Notes under the pieces: model-generated | Database searches by the model: none | The model's input: only the letters and a program-made list of their open reading frames with translations | Told to the model about the DNA's origin: nothing | Program-made: the position numbers and the translations under genes | NCBI RefSeq assembly: GCF_042685105.1 | Contig: NZ_JBHUMO010000035.1 | Coordinates: forward strand, 1 to 25,701 | Reading direction: 5' to 3' | Source of the DNA: Enterococcus_G camelliae | Lineage (GTDB): Bacteria > Bacillota > Bacilli > Lactobacillales > Enterococcaceae | DNA length: 25,701 nucleotides | Part shown: one piece after another, positions 14,922 through 22,536 of the stretch | Layout of the letters: every line of letters begins with the position of its first letter | How positions within the stretch are numbered: the first letter of the stretch is position 1

Positions 14922-16262
14922 ATGCCAAAAACAACGTATGCTGCAGAAGATATCAAAGCGATAATCAAAGAAGAGAATGTCCGTTTTCTACGCTTAATGT
15001 TCACCGACATCATGGGGACAATCAAGAACGTGGAAGTACCCGTATCACAAGTTGACAAAGTACTTGAAAACAAAATGATGTTTGATGGGTCGTCCATTGA
15101 AGGATTCGTGCGCATTGAGGAAAGTGATATGTATCTTTATCCTGATTTAAGTACGTGGATGATTTTTCCTTGGGAAACTGATCATGGAAAAGTGGCGCGT
15201 TTAATTTGTGACATCTACAATCCAGATGGAACACCATTTGCAGGTGATCCACGCGGGAATTTGCGACGCGCGTTAGTAGATATGGAAAAAATGGGCTTTA
15301 CTTCCTTTAATTTAGGCCCCGAACCAGAATTCTTTCTCTTTAAATTGGCCGAAGATGGTTCCATCACGACGGATTTAAACGATAATGGTGGTTATTTTGA
15401 CTTTGCTCCGACTGATCTTGGCGAAAACTGCCGACGAGATATCGTTCTCGAACTAGAAAAATTAGGATTTGAAGTGGAAGCTTCCCACCATGAGGTCGCT
15501 CCCGGACAACATGAAATTGATTTTAAATATGCGAACGCCATTGAAGCTTGTGACAATATTCAAACATTTAAACTAGTAGTCAAGACAATCGCCCGTAAAC
15601 ATGGGTTACATGCGACGTTTATGCCGAAGCCATTATTTGGCATTAATGGTTCAGGAATGCATTGCAATATGTCGTTATTTAGAGGTTCTGAAAATGCCTT
15701 TTTTGAACCAGAAGGACCCTTGCAATTAAGTCAAACAGCCTATTATTTTTTAGGCGGCTTAATGGAACATGCGCGGGCTTTCACAGCGATTTGTAATCCG
15801 ACAGTGAATTCGTATAAACGATTGGTACCAGGATTTGAAGCGCCTGTGTATGTGGCATGGTCTGGTCGCAATCGTTCACCACTGATTCGTGTACCTGAAT
15901 CACGCGGGCTTTCTACTCGCTTGGAATTGCGCTCGGTTGATCCTTCAGCAAATCCATATTTAGCGTTAGCTGTTTTATTACAAGCTGGTTTAGATGGGAT
16001 TCGCAATGAAATTCAACCACCACAAGCAGTGGATCGTAATATTTATATTATGAATGAAGCTGAACGCAAAACAGCGAAAATATTCGATTTGCCATCAACA
16101 TTACACAATGCACTAAAAGAATTGCGCGCCGATTCAGTCATTGTCGATGCTTTGGGTGACCATATTTTTAATAACTTCCAAGAAGCCAAACGGATGGAGT
16201 GGGCAGCATTCCGCCAAACAGTATCTACTTGGGAAAGAGAACAATATTTAGAATTGTATTAG
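14922..16262 (+). CDS. glnA: Glutamine synthetase, type I-alpha
   Basis: Makes glutamine from glutamate, ammonia and ATP in a dodecamer. The 446-residue protein has MFDGSSIEGF near residue 53, NGSGMHCNMSLF, and the substrate-binding NRSPLIRVPESRG and ELRSVDPSANPYLA segments. R64 in FVRIEESDM corresponds to the feedback-control arginine of the Bacillus enzyme. The short form and the absence of an adenylylation tyrosine motif near the C-terminus are typical of type I-alpha, which is controlled by direct feedback and through GlnR. AAAGGAAG precedes the ATG. Confidence 0.97.
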   Translation: MPKTTYAAEDIKAIIKEENVRFLRLMFTDIMGTIKNVEVPVSQVDKVLENKMMFDGSSIEGFVRIEESDMYLYPDLSTWMIFPWETDHGKVARLICDIYNPDGTPFAGDPRGNLRRALVDMEKMGFTSFNLGPEPEFFLFKLAEDGSITTDLNDNGGYFDFAPTDLGENCRRDIVLELEKLGFEVEASHHEVAPGQHEIDFKYANAIEACDNIQTFKLVVKTIARKHGLHATFMPKPLFGINGSGMHCNMSLFRGSENAFFEPEGPLQLSQTAYYFLGGLMEHARAFTAICNPTVNSYKRLVPGFEAPVYVAWSGRNRSPLIRVPESRGLSTRLELRSVDPSANPYLALAVLLQAGLDGIRNEIQPPQAVDRNIYIMNEAERKTAKIFDLPSTLHNALKELRADSVIVDALGDHIFNNFQEAKRMEWAAFRQTVSTWEREQYLELY

Positions 16263-16307
16263 CATTTCAGGACACGTTTAGATAGGGTCCTGTTCAATCA
16301 AAGTAAG

Positions 16308-16345
16308 GCGTCGAAGACTTGCATAGCAGGCTTCGATGCTTTTTT
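16308..16345 (+). terminator. glnA terminator
   Basis: GCGTCGAAG (16308-16316) pairs with CTTCGATGC (16331-16339), followed by six Ts. A separate CAGGAC/GTCCTG hairpin without T-tract lies just upstream at 16268-16292. Confidence 0.85.
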
Positions 16346-16453
16346 GTGTTCTGCAGGATAACCAAAAAATTGGATGGTTTAAAATAAGTCCAATTGGTTG
16401 TTTCTTTTCCTTTTAAAAAAAGCTAAGATGAAAAGAAAAAATGAGGTGGAAGG

Positions 16454-17254
16454 ATGGAAAAACTTGTTTTAACGATTGGCGGATCTGATCCATATGCTGG
16501 TGGAGGCGTCCAAACAGATCTCAAAACATTTGAGAATCACCGACAATTTGGTCTGAGTGTGTTAACGGCAATTGTTACAAATACAAAGGATGATTTTTCT
16601 ATTCATTCTCTTGCGCCTGAGTTAGTCAGACAGCAGTTGCAATCACTCCAAAATGTGAATCTCGCAGCGATTAAAATTGGTTTAATTGGACAAGTTGAGC
16701 AAGTCAAGGAAATAAAAGAGTTCCTACGCTTAAAACCAGGTATACCGATTGTTGTCGATCCAGTTATGGTTATGAAAGAGCACAACGGCAACGCACAAAA
16801 ATCAATTAAAGAAGCACTTTTTTCAAAATTGGCGCCACTGGCAACATTAGTGACACCTAATTTACGAGAAGCCGAACAGTTTCTCCATCATCCAATCACA
16901 AATGAAAGCCAATTGGTTATGGCAACACAACAACTTGCCAAAATGCTTGGGGTTGCAGTCGTGATTAAAGGTGGCAATCGTCTGCCGGGAGCGGACGCTA
17001 TCGATTGTCTAACTATTGAGGAAACGACCACCACTTTTAAAGGAAAAAAACAGACGCAAGCATTCGAAAACGGAGCAGGTTGTGCTTTTTCTGCCAGTTT
17101 AGCCGCTCAGCTAAGTGAACAAACGGCAATCAGTACGGCTGTTCAAATAGCCAAAGAATATGTAGCGGATGGATTGAAAAAAGGGGTAGCTGTTGCCCCA
17201 AATTTCGGGAGCTTTTGGCATGGGGGTGTCCCAGTTCTTAAGGAGGCAAAGTAA
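16454..17254 (+). CDS. pdxK: Pyridoxal/hydroxymethylpyrimidine kinase family (PdxK/ThiD-like)
   Basis: Ribokinase-fold vitamin kinase of 266 residues. The substrate loop GGSDPYAGGGVQTDLKTF lies at residues 9-26, VVDPVMV is central, TPNLREAEQF follows, and NGAGCAFSASLAAQL carries the anion-hole and catalytic region (GAGC with the Cys typical of the ThiD/PdxK branch). It could phosphorylate pyridoxal, pyridoxine or the thiamine precursor HMP; sequence alone does not settle which. The next gene is an ECF vitamin S component, with no full thiamine biosynthesis nearby, which favours a salvage role. The symbol is tentative. Confidence 0.82.
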   Translation: MEKLVLTIGGSDPYAGGGVQTDLKTFENHRQFGLSVLTAIVTNTKDDFSIHSLAPELVRQQLQSLQNVNLAAIKIGLIGQVEQVKEIKEFLRLKPGIPIVVDPVMVMKEHNGNAQKSIKEALFSKLAPLATLVTPNLREAEQFLHHPITNESQLVMATQQLAKMLGVAVVIKGGNRLPGADAIDCLTIEETTTTFKGKKQTQAFENGAGCAFSASLAAQLSEQTAISTAVQIAKEYVADGLKKGVAVAPNFGSFWHGGVPVLKEAK

Positions 17255-17255
17255 T

Positions 17256-17762
17256 ATGGCACGGAATGTTAGTCTATATGGGATCCTTATTGCAACAATT
17301 GTCGTTTTGTCGTTGCTGGTAGTAATCCCAGTTCCTGCGACCAATGGGTTTGTCACGCTATGTGATGGTGGGATTTATGCTGTTTCACTTGTTTTTGGTC
17401 CATTGGCGGGCTTCATTGTTGGCGGTCTGAGTGGTGGGTTGATTGATCTGTTTTCCGGTTATCCTCAATGGATGGTCTTTTCCTTTTTCATCCATGGACT
17501 TCAAGGTTGGCTAGTCGGCCATGCGAAAGGAAAAGCAAACCCTCGCCAAATTCTCGCATTACTCCTAGGATGTCTAGTAATGATGATTGGTTATTTTTTC
17601 GCGACCAGTCTGCTTTATGGCTACGCAGCGGGATGGGCGTCAATTTTTGGTAATAGCATTCAAAGTGGGTTCGGGTTATTCATTGGGTTGCCGATGAGTC
17701 AACTGTTACAACGGGCACTTCAATCAAGCCATTTGCGGCAAAAGCAATCGCATCACGAGTAA
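17256..17762 (+). CDS. ECF transporter S component, vitamin B6 or HMP type
   Basis: 168-residue integral membrane protein with about five or six helices, of the ECF substrate-specific family (PdxU/HmpT-like). The N-terminal SLYGILIATIVVLSLLVVIP helix and the glycine-rich FGPLAGFIVGGLSGGLIDLF segment are family-like. It would join the shared EcfA/EcfA'/EcfT module encoded elsewhere. The true start is the ATG at 17256, behind AGGAGG and two bases after the kinase stop, rather than the in-frame upstream codon at 17193. Co-transcription with the kinase suggests that the imported vitamer is trapped by phosphorylation. Confidence 0.82.
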   Translation: MARNVSLYGILIATIVVLSLLVVIPVPATNGFVTLCDGGIYAVSLVFGPLAGFIVGGLSGGLIDLFSGYPQWMVFSFFIHGLQGWLVGHAKGKANPRQILALLLGCLVMMIGYFFATSLLYGYAAGWASIFGNSIQSGFGLFIGLPMSQLLQRALQSSHLRQKQSHHE

Positions 17763-17788
17763 AGAGAACGAAAAAGGAGTCTTTGACA

Positions 17789-18337
17789 ATGCATCTTACA
17801 GAGAAAAGCGTAAAAGAAACAGTCCAACAAATAGTGGATGAAGTTGTTACAGCCGGTCATTTAACAGCTGGTGATTTATTTGTTTTGGGGTGTTCAACGA
17901 GCGAAGTGATGGGTGGTCAGATTGGGAAAAACTCTAGTGCCGAAGTGGGCGAGTGGATTGTTTTCGCTGTTTTATCTATCGTAAGACCAAAAGGCATTTT
18001 CTTAGCCATCCAAGGTTGTGAACATTTGAATCGAGCATTAGTCGTTGAAAGAGCCGTTGCTGACGTCCATCATTTCGAAGAAGTAGCAGTCGTTCCCCAA
18101 CTACATGCAGGTGGGGCATGTTCTGTAGCTGCTTTCCATCAATTTGATCAACCAATCGAAGTGGAACACATTTGTGCAAAAGCTGGTATTGATATTGGTG
18201 ACACAGCAATTGGGATGCATGTAAAACACGTACAGGTTCCATTTCGCCCAAGTATCAAAGAATTAGGTGGAGCACACGTAACAGCGCTAACAAGTCGGCC
18301 TAAATATATTGGCGGACCAAGAGCTCATTACGAATAA
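17789..18337 (+). CDS. DUF436 / UPF0340 (TIGR01440, YwlG-like) protein
   Basis: 182-residue soluble protein of the UPF0340 family, whose function is unknown to me. Conserved-looking segments are LFVLGCSTSEVMGGQIGKNS, IQGCEHLNRALVVER and VVPQLHAGGACSVAAF, with three cysteines placed in glycine-rich turns. AAAAGGAG is nine bases before the ATG at 17789; an in-frame TTG at 17783 is too close to it. It follows the ECF gene by 26 bases, so it belongs to the same operon and may act in vitamin B6 or pyrimidine metabolism (inference). Confidence 0.88.
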   Translation: MHLTEKSVKETVQQIVDEVVTAGHLTAGDLFVLGCSTSEVMGGQIGKNSSAEVGEWIVFAVLSIVRPKGIFLAIQGCEHLNRALVVERAVADVHHFEEVAVVPQLHAGGACSVAAFHQFDQPIEVEHICAKAGIDIGDTAIGMHVKHVQVPFRPSIKELGGAHVTALTSRPKYIGGPRAHYE

Positions 18338-18359
18338 AAACAAAAAATAAGTTTTTCAA

Positions 18360-18398
18360 TTGACTTTTGACTTGTGAGAAGGTAGTATTCTGTTTGGG
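18360..18398 (+). promoter_or_regulatory. pyrG promoter with reiterative start GGGC
   Basis: TTGACT (18360-18365), 17-base spacer, TAGTAT (18383-18388), and a predicted start at the GGGC run at 18396. A second TTGACT at 18367 is too close to the -10. Starting at GGG is the feature that lets RNA polymerase slip and add extra Gs when CTP is scarce, as known for Bacillus pyrG. Confidence 0.8.
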
Positions 18399-18433
18399 CA
18401 CTCTTAGAAAGAGTCAGAAAGTTCGATAATTCA

Positions 18434-18480
18434 TCGCTCCCTATTTCAAATGGAATAGGGAGCGACTTTTTATTTTTTTA
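18434..18480 (+). promoter_or_regulatory. pyrG attenuator (CTP-sensitive)
   Basis: A terminator hairpin (18434-18447 with 18452-18465) followed by a T-rich run lies 40 bases before the pyrG ATG. Its left arm contains the pyrimidine-rich CTCCCTATTTC, the expected partner for a poly-G transcript start. The arrangement matches Bacillus pyrG attenuation: low CTP gives a poly-G 5' end, which pairs with this arm and prevents termination. Confidence 0.88.
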
Positions 18481-18519
18481 CTTTCACCTGTGAATCTAGA
18501 CAAAGGAGTTTTTCAATTT

Positions 18520-20133
18520 ATGACAAAGTACATTTTTGTAACTGGCGGTGTGGTTTCGTCAATCGGTAAAGGAATTGTGGCAGCATCATTAGGAAGATTA
18601 CTAAAAAATCGTGGCTTAAAAGTAACGATTCAAAAATTTGATCCTTATATTAATGTAGACCCAGGTACGATGAGTCCATATCAACATGGGGAAGTATTCG
18701 TGACAGATGATGGAGCAGAAACCGATTTAGACCTTGGACACTATGAACGGTTCATTGACATCAATCTGAACAAGTATTCGAATGTTACGACTGGGAAAAT
18801 CTACTCTGAAGTCATCCGTAAAGAACGTAAAGGGGAATATTTAGGTGCTACGGTCCAAGTAATCCCACATATCACCAACGAAATTAAAGAAAAAATCATG
18901 CGTGCAGCAAGCATGACGGATTCTGACGTCATCATTACTGAAGTTGGTGGAACGGTAGGAGACATTGAATCATTGCCTTTCTTAGAAGCATTGCGCCAAA
19001 TGAAAGCGGACGTTGGTTCTGAGAATGTGATGTATATTCATACGACGTTGTTGCCTTATTTAAAAGCGGCGGGTGAAATGAAGACCAAGCCAACTCAACA
19101 CAGTGTGAAAGAGCTAAGAGGTTTGGGAATTCAACCAAACATATTAGTGGTTCGCTCAGAACTACCCATATCTCAAGGAACCAAAAATAAATTGGCTCAA
19201 TTTTGTGACGTTGCACCAGAGGCAGTTATTGAGTCCCGAGACGTTGAGACGTTGTATTCCATTCCTTTGAATTTACAAGCTCAAAAAATGGATCAAATTG
19301 TCTGTGATCATTTAAAAATTGATGCACCACAAGCAGATATGACGGAATGGCGTGAACTTGAAGAGAGAGTTTTGCATTTAAAGAAAACCGTGCGCATTGC
19401 GTTGGTCGGAAAATATGTGGAACTACCGGATGCGTACCTCTCTGTTGTTGAATCATTGAAACATGCCGGCTTTGCATTTGATTCAGATATCGATATCAAA
19501 TGGATCAATTCTCAAGACATCACAGCTGAAAATGTTGTCGAACGCTTAAAGAATGTGGATGGCATTTTGGTTCCAGGTGGTTTTGGTGATCGCGGCATTG
19601 AAGGTAAAATAGAAGCAATCCGTTATGCACGTGAACATGATGTACCGTTTCTAGGCATTTGCTTAGGTATGCAAATGGCTTGTGTCGAATTTGCTCGGCA
19701 CGTTGTAGGGCTACCGAATGCGCATTCAGCTGAAAACGTTCCTGAAACCAAACATAACATCATTGATTTGATGGCGGATCAAGAAAACGTTGAGAACATG
19801 GGTGGAACATTGCGTTTGGGCTTGTATCCATGTAAGTTGAAAAAAGGAACCAAAACTGCAGCAGCTTATCACAATCAAGAAGTGGTTCAAGAACGCCATC
19901 GCCATCGCTATGAATTTAATAATAGCTATCGGGAAATATTTGAGCAAAATGGAATGGTCTTTTCAGGTGTATCACCGGATAATCGATTGGTGGAAATTAT
20001 TGAATTACCACAAAATAAATTCTTCGTTGGTTGTCAATTCCATCCAGAGCTGATTTCACGCCCAACACGTCCGCAAAGTCTTATCAAAGCATTTGTTGGA
20101 GCTTCCATTGAAGAAGCAGACGCTTCCAAATAA
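18520..20133 (+). CDS. pyrG: CTP synthase
   Basis: Converts UTP to CTP with glutamine and ATP. The 537-residue protein opens with TKYIFVTGGVVSSIGKGIVA (synthase P-loop), has DPYINVDPGTMSPYQHGEVF and ITEVGGTVGDIESLPF, then the glutamine amidotransferase domain with C381 in GICLGMQMA and the C-terminal HPEL. A longer frame starts at 18490; AAAGGAG and the family N-terminus place the start at 18520. In many Bacilli rpoE lies just upstream, but here a DUF436 gene does. Regulated by the attenuator in its leader. Confidence 0.97.
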   Translation: MTKYIFVTGGVVSSIGKGIVAASLGRLLKNRGLKVTIQKFDPYINVDPGTMSPYQHGEVFVTDDGAETDLDLGHYERFIDINLNKYSNVTTGKIYSEVIRKERKGEYLGATVQVIPHITNEIKEKIMRAASMTDSDVIITEVGGTVGDIESLPFLEALRQMKADVGSENVMYIHTTLLPYLKAAGEMKTKPTQHSVKELRGLGIQPNILVVRSELPISQGTKNKLAQFCDVAPEAVIESRDVETLYSIPLNLQAQKMDQIVCDHLKIDAPQADMTEWRELEERVLHLKKTVRIALVGKYVELPDAYLSVVESLKHAGFAFDSDIDIKWINSQDITAENVVERLKNVDGILVPGGFGDRGIEGKIEAIRYAREHDVPFLGICLGMQMACVEFARHVVGLPNAHSAENVPETKHNIIDLMADQENVENMGGTLRLGLYPCKLKKGTKTAAAYHNQEVVQERHRHRYEFNNSYREIFEQNGMVFSGVSPDNRLVEIIELPQNKFFVGCQFHPELISRPTRPQSLIKAFVGASIEEADASK

Positions 20134-20182
20134 ATGGACTTGTTTCATTTGCGAAAAACTGCACAGATTTTGATAGTTTTAC

Positions 20183-20238
20183 TTGGAAATGAAAAGAAAA
20201 TTTGCTAAACTGTGTATGTAAGTTAAGGACAACTTAAC
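20183..20238 (+). promoter_or_regulatory. fba promoter and 5' UTR hairpin
   Basis: TTGGAA (20183-20188), 17-base spacer ending in TGC, and TAAACT (20206-20211). The transcript would start near 20219 and fold at once into GTTAAG-GACAA-CTTAAC (20222-20238), a 5' hairpin that could protect the mRNA. Confidence 0.7.
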
Positions 20239-20273
20239 AAAAAGGGCTTTTTAAAACTTAGGAGGAATTTATT

Positions 20274-21143
20274 ATGCCATTAGTATCAGGAACTGAAATC
20301 TTCAAGGCAGCACGTCAAGGTGGTTATGCAGTAGGTGCGTTTAATACAAACAACCTAGAATGGACACAAGCAATTTTAGAAGCTGCTGAAGCAAAGAAAG
20401 CACCTGTATTAATCCAAACATCAATGGGTGCCGCAAAATACATGGGTGGATATAAATTAGTCAAAGATTTAGTAACTGATTTAATCGAATCATTAAACAT
20501 TACTGTACCCGTTGTCTTGCATTTAGACCATGGTCATTATGAAGATGCATTAGAATGTATCGAAGTTGGCTACACTTCAGTTATGTTTGACGGTTCTCAT
20601 TTACCATTTGAAGAAAACTTAAAATTAGCGAAAGACGTTGTTGCAAAAGCACATGCAAAAGGCGTTTCAGTTGAATGTGAAGTTGGTTCAATCGGTGGTG
20701 AAGAAGATGGTATTATCGGTGCTGGTGAATTAGCAGACGTTGATGAATGTGTTCAAATGGTTAACACTGGAATTGACTTCCTAGCATGTGGTATTGGTAA
20801 CATCCATGGTAAATACCCTGAAAACTGGAAAGGTTTAGCTTTTGACCATTTACAAGCAATCGCTGATGCTGTAGGTTCTGATGTACCTTTAGTATTACAT
20901 GGCGGTTCTGGAATTCCTCAAGACCAAATCGAAAAAGCTATCTCAATGGGTATTTCTAAAGTGAACGTTAACACTGAATTCCAATTATCTTTTGCTAAAG
21001 CAACTCGTGAATACATCGAAGCTGGCAAAGATTTAGAAGGAAAAGGATTTGACCCTCGTAAATTATTAGCACCAGGTAAAGCTGCAATCATCAAAGACTG
21101 TGAAGAACACATTGATTGGTTCGGTTCTGCTAACAAAGCTTAA
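20274..21143 (+). CDS. fba: Class II fructose-bisphosphate aldolase
   Basis: Zinc-dependent glycolytic aldolase, 289 residues. Likely zinc ligands are H86 (LDHGHYED), H178 (GNIHGKYPENW) and H209 (VLHGGSG), with catalytic D85. Codon use is noticeably more restricted than in neighbours (many TTA, GAA, GTT), as expected for a very highly expressed gene. A strong AGGAGG ribosome site and its own promoter and terminator make it a single-gene unit. Confidence 0.97.
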   Translation: MPLVSGTEIFKAARQGGYAVGAFNTNNLEWTQAILEAAEAKKAPVLIQTSMGAAKYMGGYKLVKDLVTDLIESLNITVPVVLHLDHGHYEDALECIEVGYTSVMFDGSHLPFEENLKLAKDVVAKAHAKGVSVECEVGSIGGEEDGIIGAGELADVDECVQMVNTGIDFLACGIGNIHGKYPENWKGLAFDHLQAIADAVGSDVPLVLHGGSGIPQDQIEKAISMGISKVNVNTEFQLSFAKATREYIEAGKDLEGKGFDPRKLLAPGKAAIIKDCEEHIDWFGSANKA

Positions 21144-21158
21144 TCAAAAGGATACTAG

Positions 21159-21193
21159 AAAAGGCGATGAGCATGGCTCATTGCCTTTTTTTT
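21159..21193 (+). terminator. fba terminator
   Basis: 14-bp stem (21159-21172 with 21176-21189, one G-T pair), three-base loop and T-tract. A strong Rho-independent terminator. Confidence 0.93.
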
Positions 21194-21205
21194 ATACTCT
21201 TTTTG

Positions 21206-21243
21206 TGATAAAATAAATCCGATGTGTCATTGACATGTGACAC
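21206..21243 (+). promoter_or_regulatory. murA-rho promoter with nested palindromes
   Basis: Extended -10 element TGATAAAAT (21206-21214), no clear -35. Just downstream, within the predicted start of the transcript, GTGTCA (21224-21229) and TGACAC (21238-21243) form an inverted repeat. A second palindrome, TGTCA-T-TGACA, is nested at 21225-21235. This could be an operator for an unknown regulator or a 5' hairpin. Confidence 0.5.
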
Positions 21244-21271
21244 GGACAAATGAAGAGTATAGGTGAAAAGA

Positions 21272-22534
21272 ATGACAAAAAAAATAAAAATACGTGGCAA
21301 TCACCCATTAACCGGTGAGATTACCATTAGTGGTGCCAAGAATAGTGCCGTTGCATTAATCCCTGCTGCAATCTTAGCGGACACTCCTGTTGTATTAGAA
21401 GGTGTTCCCGATATTCAAGATGTTCACTCCTTAATCGAAATTCTCGAAATTATGGGTGTCAAAACCTCCTTTCATCATCATCAACTAACCATCGATCCTA
21501 CTGAAATTGTTTCAATTCCCATGCCAACTGGAAAAATCAATAGTTTACGCGCATCCTATTATTTTATGGGCGCCTTATTAGGTAAATTTGGGGAAGCTGT
21601 AGTTGGCTTACCAGGTGGGTGTTATTTAGGTCCTCGTCCGATTAATTTACACGTCAAAGGGTTTGAAGCATTAGGTGCAAAGGTTACAAATGAACATGGT
21701 GCAATGTATTTACGTACAGATGAAGATGGTCTAGTTGGGACCAATATCTTTCTTGATATGGTATCAATCGGCGCAACGATTAACATTATGTTAGCTGCCG
21801 TAAAAGCAAAGGGCAAAACAATCATTGAAAATGCAGCACGTGAACCCGAAATCATTGATGTTGCCAACTTATTAAATAAAATGGGCGCCGATATTAAAGG
21901 TGCGGGGACAGATGTCATTCGCATTACGGGTGTAAATGAGTTACATGGTACAACACATGGCATTATTCCAGATCGTATCGAAGCAGGTACTTATATCGCC
22001 ATGGCAGCTGCGGTCGGAACGGGCATTAATGTAAAAAACGTCTTACACGAACATTTGGAAAGTTATTTAGCCAAATTGACAGAGATGGGTGTACAAATGG
22101 ATGTCGGAGAAGACAGTATTTTTGTTCACGAAACAAAAAACTTGAAGCCTGTTAACGTAAAAACGTATCCATACCCTGGGTTTGCAACGGATTTGCAACA
22201 GCCAATCACCCCGCTACTTTTAAAAGCGGGTGGTCATTCAGAAGTGATTGATACGATTTACGAAAAACGGATCAATCATATCCCAGAATTAGTTCGAATG
22301 GGCGCAAAAGCAAGTATTGAAGGTAATATGATGTTATTAGATGGTCCAGCGAACTTACAAGGAGCGGAAGTTGCTGCATCCGATTTGCGTGCAGGTGCAT
22401 GCCTAGTCATCGCCGGTTTAATGGCTGAAGGAGAAACAACCATTAACAAAGTCGGATACATTTTACGCGGATATGACCATATCGTTGAAAAATTAACGGC
22501 ACTAGGTGCAGACATTGAAATGATTGAGGAGTAA
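21272..22534 (+). CDS. murA: UDP-N-acetylglucosamine 1-carboxyvinyltransferase
   Basis: First committed step of peptidoglycan synthesis: transfers enolpyruvate from PEP to UDP-GlcNAc; fosfomycin target. The 420-residue protein has ISGAKNSAVALIPA near residue 19 and the catalytic C117 in GGCYLGPRPINLH, so it should be fosfomycin-sensitive at this position. Low-GC Gram-positives usually have two MurA copies; the one beside fba and rho is generally the second (MurZ/MurAB), which is my preferred reading. The ATG at 21272 has AGGTG before it; a GTG at 21263 overlaps that site and is less likely. Confidence 0.95.
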   Translation: MTKKIKIRGNHPLTGEITISGAKNSAVALIPAAILADTPVVLEGVPDIQDVHSLIEILEIMGVKTSFHHHQLTIDPTEIVSIPMPTGKINSLRASYYFMGALLGKFGEAVVGLPGGCYLGPRPINLHVKGFEALGAKVTNEHGAMYLRTDEDGLVGTNIFLDMVSIGATINIMLAAVKAKGKTIIENAAREPEIIDVANLLNKMGADIKGAGTDVIRITGVNELHGTTHGIIPDRIEAGTYIAMAAAVGTGINVKNVLHEHLESYLAKLTEMGVQMDVGEDSIFVHETKNLKPVNVKTYPYPGFATDLQQPITPLLLKAGGHSEVIDTIYEKRINHIPELVRMGAKASIEGNMMLLDGPANLQGAEVAASDLRAGACLVIAGLMAEGETTINKVGYILRGYDHIVEKLTALGADIEMIEE

Positions 22535-22536
22535 GT

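Noticed and set aside
18338..18519. PyrR-binding leader or riboswitch before pyrG
   Set aside because: No PyrR anti-antiterminator motif or riboswitch core is seen; the GGG start plus C-rich terminator arm explains the leader.
21230..21258. TTGACA at 21230-21235 as a -35 element for murA
   Set aside because: No acceptable -10 at 16-18 bases, and such a promoter would start transcription past the ribosome site; the TTGACA is part of the palindrome.
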